Below are positions 59,271 to 64,000 of a stretch of DNA of 64,000 nt, in pieces. This DNA comes from Uranotaenia lowii. Its lineage: Eukaryota; Arthropoda; Insecta; Diptera; Culicidae. Position 1 is the first letter of the stretch, and each line of letters opens with the position of its first letter. Position numbers and translations under genes: made by a program. The stretch spans positions 277,222,413 through 277,286,412 of the forward strand of contig NC_073692.1 in the NCBI RefSeq assembly GCF_029784155.1. The letters are read 5' to 3'. Under the pieces are notes generated by a model. It made no database searches, was not told where the DNA came from, and worked only from the letters and a program-made list of their open reading frames with translations.

Positions 59271-59897
59271 CCAAGTGATATGGCAACCTGTTGGGTCTTA
59301 AAAAAAACAGAAAACTTTAATCCGACAAATGCCAGAAAACGGCACTGATTTAATTCAACACTTTGTTGAACGGTTCTTCAATATTGCTCCACAGAGTGAG
59401 AGGAAAATTGAACAATAATTCAAATGTACAATTTGTGAAATTTAATTATTTGATTCGAAAGAATGTACTTATGATCCGATTTTACAGTTGCATTTTGTCC
59501 GAAGTGAGCAAACGCGGTTCACAGCTTGTTGATGCCAAAAAAAATTGTGTGGATTTTGTTAATTTTTGAAACGTTGATGATTTTAATGCTTTTTTTATCT
59601 CCAATTTTCTTTTAAATCTTTTTAAGCTGAGGTCAGTTCATTGTTTTTAAATCATATTTTTGTTAAATAAAGATCAAAGAGAATAAGAAAGTTAAAATAA
59701 AAATATTTACTTTAACATGATTCGATTTGGCTAAAATTAAGCATTTCCAAGCTACAGAAGAGTCTTAGCTAGGATTTATTATACTTGTAGCAAAGTATAA
59801 ATCAAAGTATCAAGATTTATTTTCATTTATTTTAAGTTAACAAACATATTCAGTTGACATTCCTGCATTCGTTATGAAGAAGGTTAATCTGAGTAGA
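59271..59897. other. AT-rich DNA, no gene seen
   Basis: A 68-codon frame at 59363-59569 has no motif. Nothing else is supported. Confidence 0.45.
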
Positions 59898-60125
59898 CAG
59901 TAAATTTTTGCCTCGATTTTCAAAAAAAAAAAATGCTGGAAACGTTGAGCAATCCATTTTTTTCCGGAAACCAACAATCGGTTTTCTAATTGCTGGATTT
60001 TTCAGCATTCGACCGTGTTCTTGTTATTTTTGCTACAAATCAGCAATCGGTTATCAAATTGCTGGACTTTCCTGCAATTGATCTAGTTTGTTGTAAATTG
60101 AGGCAAAAATTTACTATGTGGAGTC
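59898..60125. mobile_element. MITE with AGTAAATTTTTGCCTC ends
   Basis: Left AGACAGTAAATTTTTGCCTCG and right GAGGCAAAAATTTACTATGT with AGTCT are an inverted pair. The inside repeats GCAATCGGTTNTCNAATTGC twice (about 59975 and 60045). The interior is non-coding. A related GCTGGA-rich segment follows at 60455-60605. Confidence 0.5.
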
Positions 60126-60454
60126 TGTCTGTTTTCGTACGCTAAGCAAGGTGAGGGCCTATTTTACAATTTTTGGTTAGATTAATACAATTATTCATAT
60201 TTTTCTCTATATTCTAGCAACCTTGATGTCTGGTCAAGGGTGAGTTTCTATTGGATAGGTAGATATTCCCCCTCAGAGCCGGTGTTGGTATATTGAAAAA
60301 AAAAATATAGTTCTGGAAATAAATACATAATAGAAAAATGGAAGAAAATAATTGTTATATATTGCTTATCATAGGCACAGCTAGTATTCAATATTTAATT
60401 TCGAATTAATTTAAAAAACTGATACCAAATACAGTCGAATGTTTTGAAAAAATA

Positions 60455-60605
60455 GCTGGATTGCTGCTTTCCAGCAACTAGAATTGCTGGAATTCAGCAT
60501 TACTGTATGCTGATTTTTTCAGCAATTTATATTGCTGGAAATTTTGCTGGAAAACCATCGGGACGAAAACCAGCAAAATTTGCTGTTTTCCAGCAAAAAA
60601 AATCT
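60455..60605. repeat. CCAGCAA/TTGCTGG-rich inverted-repeat segment
   Basis: About ten copies of GCTGG or CCAGC in 150 bp, ending CCAGCAAAATTTGCTGTTTT then CCAGCAAAAAAAATC. These make several possible short hairpins. It shares the TTGCTGGA motif with the MITE at 59898, so it may be a decayed member. Confidence 0.45.
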
Positions 60606-61019
60606 ATCAATGAAAAATGATAAATTTTTTACATAAAAAAACTTGTTGTTATAAACATCAAAGGTTTTTTGAATGCCATTAAATAAATTGTTCAATGTTC
60701 TTGAAGATACAAATTCCTAACAATTTTATTAAATTGACCGGAAATCATCGTTAATCTGTTATAAATGATTATTGTTTTGATGAGTATAATATGAGTATAA
60801 TATAAGGATACGTAACTCAATAGAATTTACATATACGAGTTCATGAAAATAGTTATTGAAACTTATTTTTTTAATCTTTCTTGTTTGCTCGCTTCAGGTA
60901 TTGTCAACATTTACAATCCATTCCCTTTACAGCATACGGAATAGGCTGGCTCTTAGCTACATGGAGGATTTAAACAGCCAAAATTCCATCGCTCTCGCCC
61001 CTTTATTTTGATGCTTTTA

Positions 61020-61465
61020 TCATAAGGTTGCCAGAATTTTTTCAGCACGTATCCGGGCCGGACATATTCGGGCTATTTTATATAAAAACGTGGCAAAATC
61101 CAGGCATTTGATTTTAAAATAAACGACCAAAATCCGGACAATATCCGGCCAAATGTTGTCATAACCCAAAAATTACTCAACAAAAATTTAAAAAAAATTT
61201 AAAAAAAAATTAAAAAAAATAATTCAAAAAACCTTATTGACAGATTTTATACTGTGTTTTACGATTCCAAAAACCCACAAATGATATTTTTTCGTTTTAG
61301 AGGCATCAATAAAAAAATTGTAGCACATTTTTTGGTTTTTATTCATCCGGGATTTGCCAATGAGATCCGGGCAACTGGGCCGGGCCAGAATGTTCGTAAA
61401 TTTTGTATTAAATATCCGGAAAAACCCGGAAAAAATCAGGCAATCTGGCATTCTTAACCTTCCAT
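61020..61465. mobile_element. MITE-like element with CCGG-rich ends
   Basis: The left edge AAGGTTGCCAGAATTTTTTC and right edge ...CAATCTGGCATTCTTAACCTT are an imperfect inverted pair. Just inside both ends are CCGGGC/CCGGACA and CCGGAAAAACCCGG motifs. The middle is A-rich. The opposed short frames at 61224-61457 arise from the inverted structure. A fragmentary relative lies near 55900-56000. Confidence 0.5.
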
Positions 61466-62844
61466 AGGTGTTCGCTAAATATCCGTTTCGGGGAAATTTG
61501 AGTTGTAGTTTGAAGTTTTGACCGCTTACAAAGATCTTCCGGTAGAAAAATAACTTACTTTAAAAAAACGGCATCCAATTTTGGCTTTGCTTAGCTGTAT
61601 TTCATTTCTCAATTAACCGATTTTCAAAATTCAAATTTTAATTTTTTGTCGTGAATCTGTTCATTATTTCCATAGAACATACTTGGTATGTCAAAATTAC
61701 CAGTTCATCAGTATATTGGAATGATGATAAAGATGTTTGAAATTGTCGCTTCGGGTCATATTAACCCGAACAGCTTTAGAAGGTTAATTTATGAAGATAT
61801 CAAACAGTACAAAATTTCACTTTCATTGGATTAAACAAAGGAGACCCTGAAATACCTTGAAGTTAGGAAATTTGAGAAAATAAAAACAATTGCGATGAAA
61901 AACCATAGCTAATTCTGGCAACACTCTAAAAAGTTTTAAAACTTTATTTAAATGAAGATTTTTACTCTGGTAACAAAAGTTGAATTACCATACATACATG
62001 ATATTCTTCCAAAGGTTTAAAGGTTTAAATAATGTGGAATATTACTTTTTTATAACATGCATCATCTCCATCATCAAAATATCATTTCTGATTTGAATGA
62101 AATAAAATAAACGAAACCAGAATCAGATTTCTTCTTAAATGTCATTTGATCAGTTATCAATGATTGATTTCACTTAAAACTGACACATTTTAAAGCTCCA
62201 TATAATCGAAACTATATGTGCTAGTTAAAATTTGATAAAAGATTTGAGCTCAGGACGCTTAAAGTTATCAAATCAAACATTAAAACATATGCACTAAAAT
62301 GCTATCCCCTTGAGTTATCAATTAAATTCTTTAAATAAGTTTTTATAATGATAAGACGTGTAAATTGAAAAAAAAAATCTTTCTTCAATGTCAAACTTAC
62401 CTATCATTTTCATCTTCATATTCTTTTTTTATTTCCAAATAAATTAACCAAATTTTCTCGTAAAGTTTTTTTTTTGAATAAATTTATTGAATTTAAAGAC
62501 CAGCGCTTCAAATTTTAAGAAATATTTCGATAAGTTTGTCAATGTTTAGTTTTAAATTTTTTTTTTTCATTCTTAAAACATTTTTCCCTAATCAAAAATT
62601 CACATTTAAAATCGCGATTTTATTTTTTCGAACTCAAAACACTTCAGCAGAATTTTTCAACCCGTTAGTTGAAAATGAAGAAAAGAAATGTCAATTAAGC
62701 TTATAAGTAAATAACAATAATTATCATTTTCCCAACAATTTATCATGATTAATGTTTTACCTGATCGGACATTTATTTTACCATTCACATATTTTTTTAA
62801 TCTTTGTTATGAAAATATTTATTTCAAATTTGAAAACAAAACTA
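61466..62844. other. AT-rich DNA, no gene seen
   Basis: Homopolymer-rich sequence without terminal repeats, RNA-gene signals or a meaningful frame. Confidence 0.45.
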
Positions 62845-63905
62845 GGGGAGATGAGGGCGTAACGAGCACCCAGGGCATAATGAGCACTCCTTTTTTATAC
62901 ATAAGTACGTATTTTCTTAAACAACTTTTCATAAGGACTTGTTTCGTACTACCTAAAGTATTAATTTTTCACAAAAAAAAATATCCTTTTCATAATAACC
63001 AGCTAGGTTCTCAAGTGACGAAAATATTATAATTTTTGAGCACCACCAAGTAAGCTTTTATGACCTTGAAATCATCTTGATCTGAAATTTACGCACTGCA
63101 ACATGATCTACACATTGATTCTCAATTTTCAGCATCATAAAATTTTTGATTTTTCACTTTAATCAATTTTGAAACGTGTTTTTACTTTAATTTGTTCACT
63201 GGAGGCCAACAGATGAAGGCATAATGCCAGGGAATCTAGCAGCGAATTCAACTCGATGAAGTCAACTGAATAATAGAGCTACAGCTTGACTTGTTTCGTC
63301 TGTCGATTTGGCCTATTAGTAAGGTGTCGAAGAGGCAAACAGTAGACTTGAGTTCGATGTTCGTGGGGATTTTTTTTGCACATACCATTCATGATTGATT
63401 TTTTTTATTGTTACATTATACGGCTGATAGCATCAAAGCATCATCCGTTAAACAAAACTCCAGAAACATAATGTATGAGCATGAGTTAATTCTTTGAATT
63501 CTACAAACAGACCTAGATTATTATGTTATTGCTTTGTTTGATGAATCTACGCCTCACCGTTTAGTGCAATCATGATCATGAATGGTAAATGAAAAAAAAA
63601 ATCACCTCCACCAGGAATCGAACTCGAGCCTACTGATTACCTCTCCGACATCTAACCAATAGGCCACATCGTCAGACGATACAAGTTAAGCTGTAGCTCT
63701 AGAACTCAGTTGACTTCATCGAATCGAATTCGCTGCTAGATTCCACGGCAGAAAACGCTCATTATGCCTTCATTAATGGTGCTCAAACTGCCTCGGGGGG
63801 TTTCTCATTATGCCTCTATAGTGACTGGTTTTCAGCTTTCGGCAAAAACTTTTAAAATGCATTTTTAAACGTTTTTATCTACTTTTTCAAGTTTCATCCA
63901 ATTAG
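62845..63905. mobile_element. Palindromic element with opposed tRNA-like cassettes, copy 2 (no LTR)
   Basis: The outer left edge CTAGGGGAGATGAGGGCGTA leads to a T-rich flank. The inverted core has a left arm at 63228-63420 with TGGCCTATTAG (63309-63319) and AGTTCGATGT (63351-63360). Its right arm at 63590-63755 carries, on the minus strand, a perfect A box TGGCCTATTGG (63666-63656) and B box AGTTCGATTCC (63624-63614) followed by a T run. The outer right flank includes CATTATGCCTCTATAGTGAC and CTTTCGGCAAAAAC. The element is the inverse of 47170-48786 and lacks the LTR. There is no protein coding, and only about 95 bases remain before the window end. Confidence 0.7.
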
Positions 63906-64000
63906 GCAATAGACTATTTGAGTGTCTGAACACGAAACAATGATGTAATTCACATATTACAGCTGTTCTCTATGGTTAAATAAGCATTTTCCTTAAGGTG

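Overview
The window is AT-rich, intron- and repeat-dominated eukaryotic nuclear DNA with no operon-like gene packing. It is most likely an insect and plausibly a mosquito: it carries a Tc1/mariner element with a DD37E catalytic spacing (the ITmD37E type known from mosquitoes), Helitrons with a TCTG-repeat 5' end, and tRNA-headed SINEs. The species cannot be named from the sequence. Two runs of exactly 500 N (8725-9224 and 35612-36111) are scaffold gaps of arbitrary length.

No complete protein-coding gene can be demonstrated. The best candidate is on the minus strand. A short first coding exon (13030-12957) has an in-frame upstream stop and a GTAAGA donor. It is phase-compatible with an open segment at 990-813 that follows a strong polypyrimidine/CAG acceptor about 12 kb downstream. 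A second, weaker candidate is a 9-nt coding first exon with a perfect GTAAGT donor at 58357-58365. Several low-repeat, less AT-rich islands (1850-2280, 16020-17160, 25430-26300, 26780-26960, 30480-30870, 49740-50480, 58050-59270) look like conserved non-coding or regulatory DNA of a large-intron locus. That reading is an inference.

Layout. 1-5440: (CA)n, a dispersed repeat, the candidate exon and AT-rich DNA. 5446-8158: a minus-strand Helitron cut at its 5' end by a 1.65-kb inverted-repeat (foldback) element. 9338-11480: a cluster of small elements (GC-rich transposon end, pogo-like MITE, GTTGCCAAAATCG MITE). 11505-13425: a non-LTR-like copy, the candidate first exon and a MITE fragment. 14330-19608: a SINE, a foldback arm with a hairpin insertion, and a complete-ended but frameshifted DD37E element. 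22134-25200: a mariner fragment, a hAT element nested in a MITE, and a tRNA-headed SINE. 27672-30279: a striking 9-bp tandem array. 34376-34904: two Helitron 3' ends. 39161-40990: a retroposon with a 23-bp target duplication. 41424-45335: two Helitrons directly abutting head-to-tail. 47170-48925: a palindromic element with tRNA-like cassettes carrying a solo LTR, followed by a hairpin unit. 54095-55160: a diverged relative and a perfect-looking hairpin MITE. 59898-61465: further MITE-like elements. 62845-63905: a second copy of the palindromic element in inverse orientation.

The most useful property of the window is that four insertions (hAT, solo LTR and two hairpin units) can be dated relative to their hosts, because an unoccupied paralogous site lies elsewhere in the same window. 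Calls rest on reading the sequence by eye. No alignment or database search was run, so family names are given only where ends, target duplications or motifs support them.
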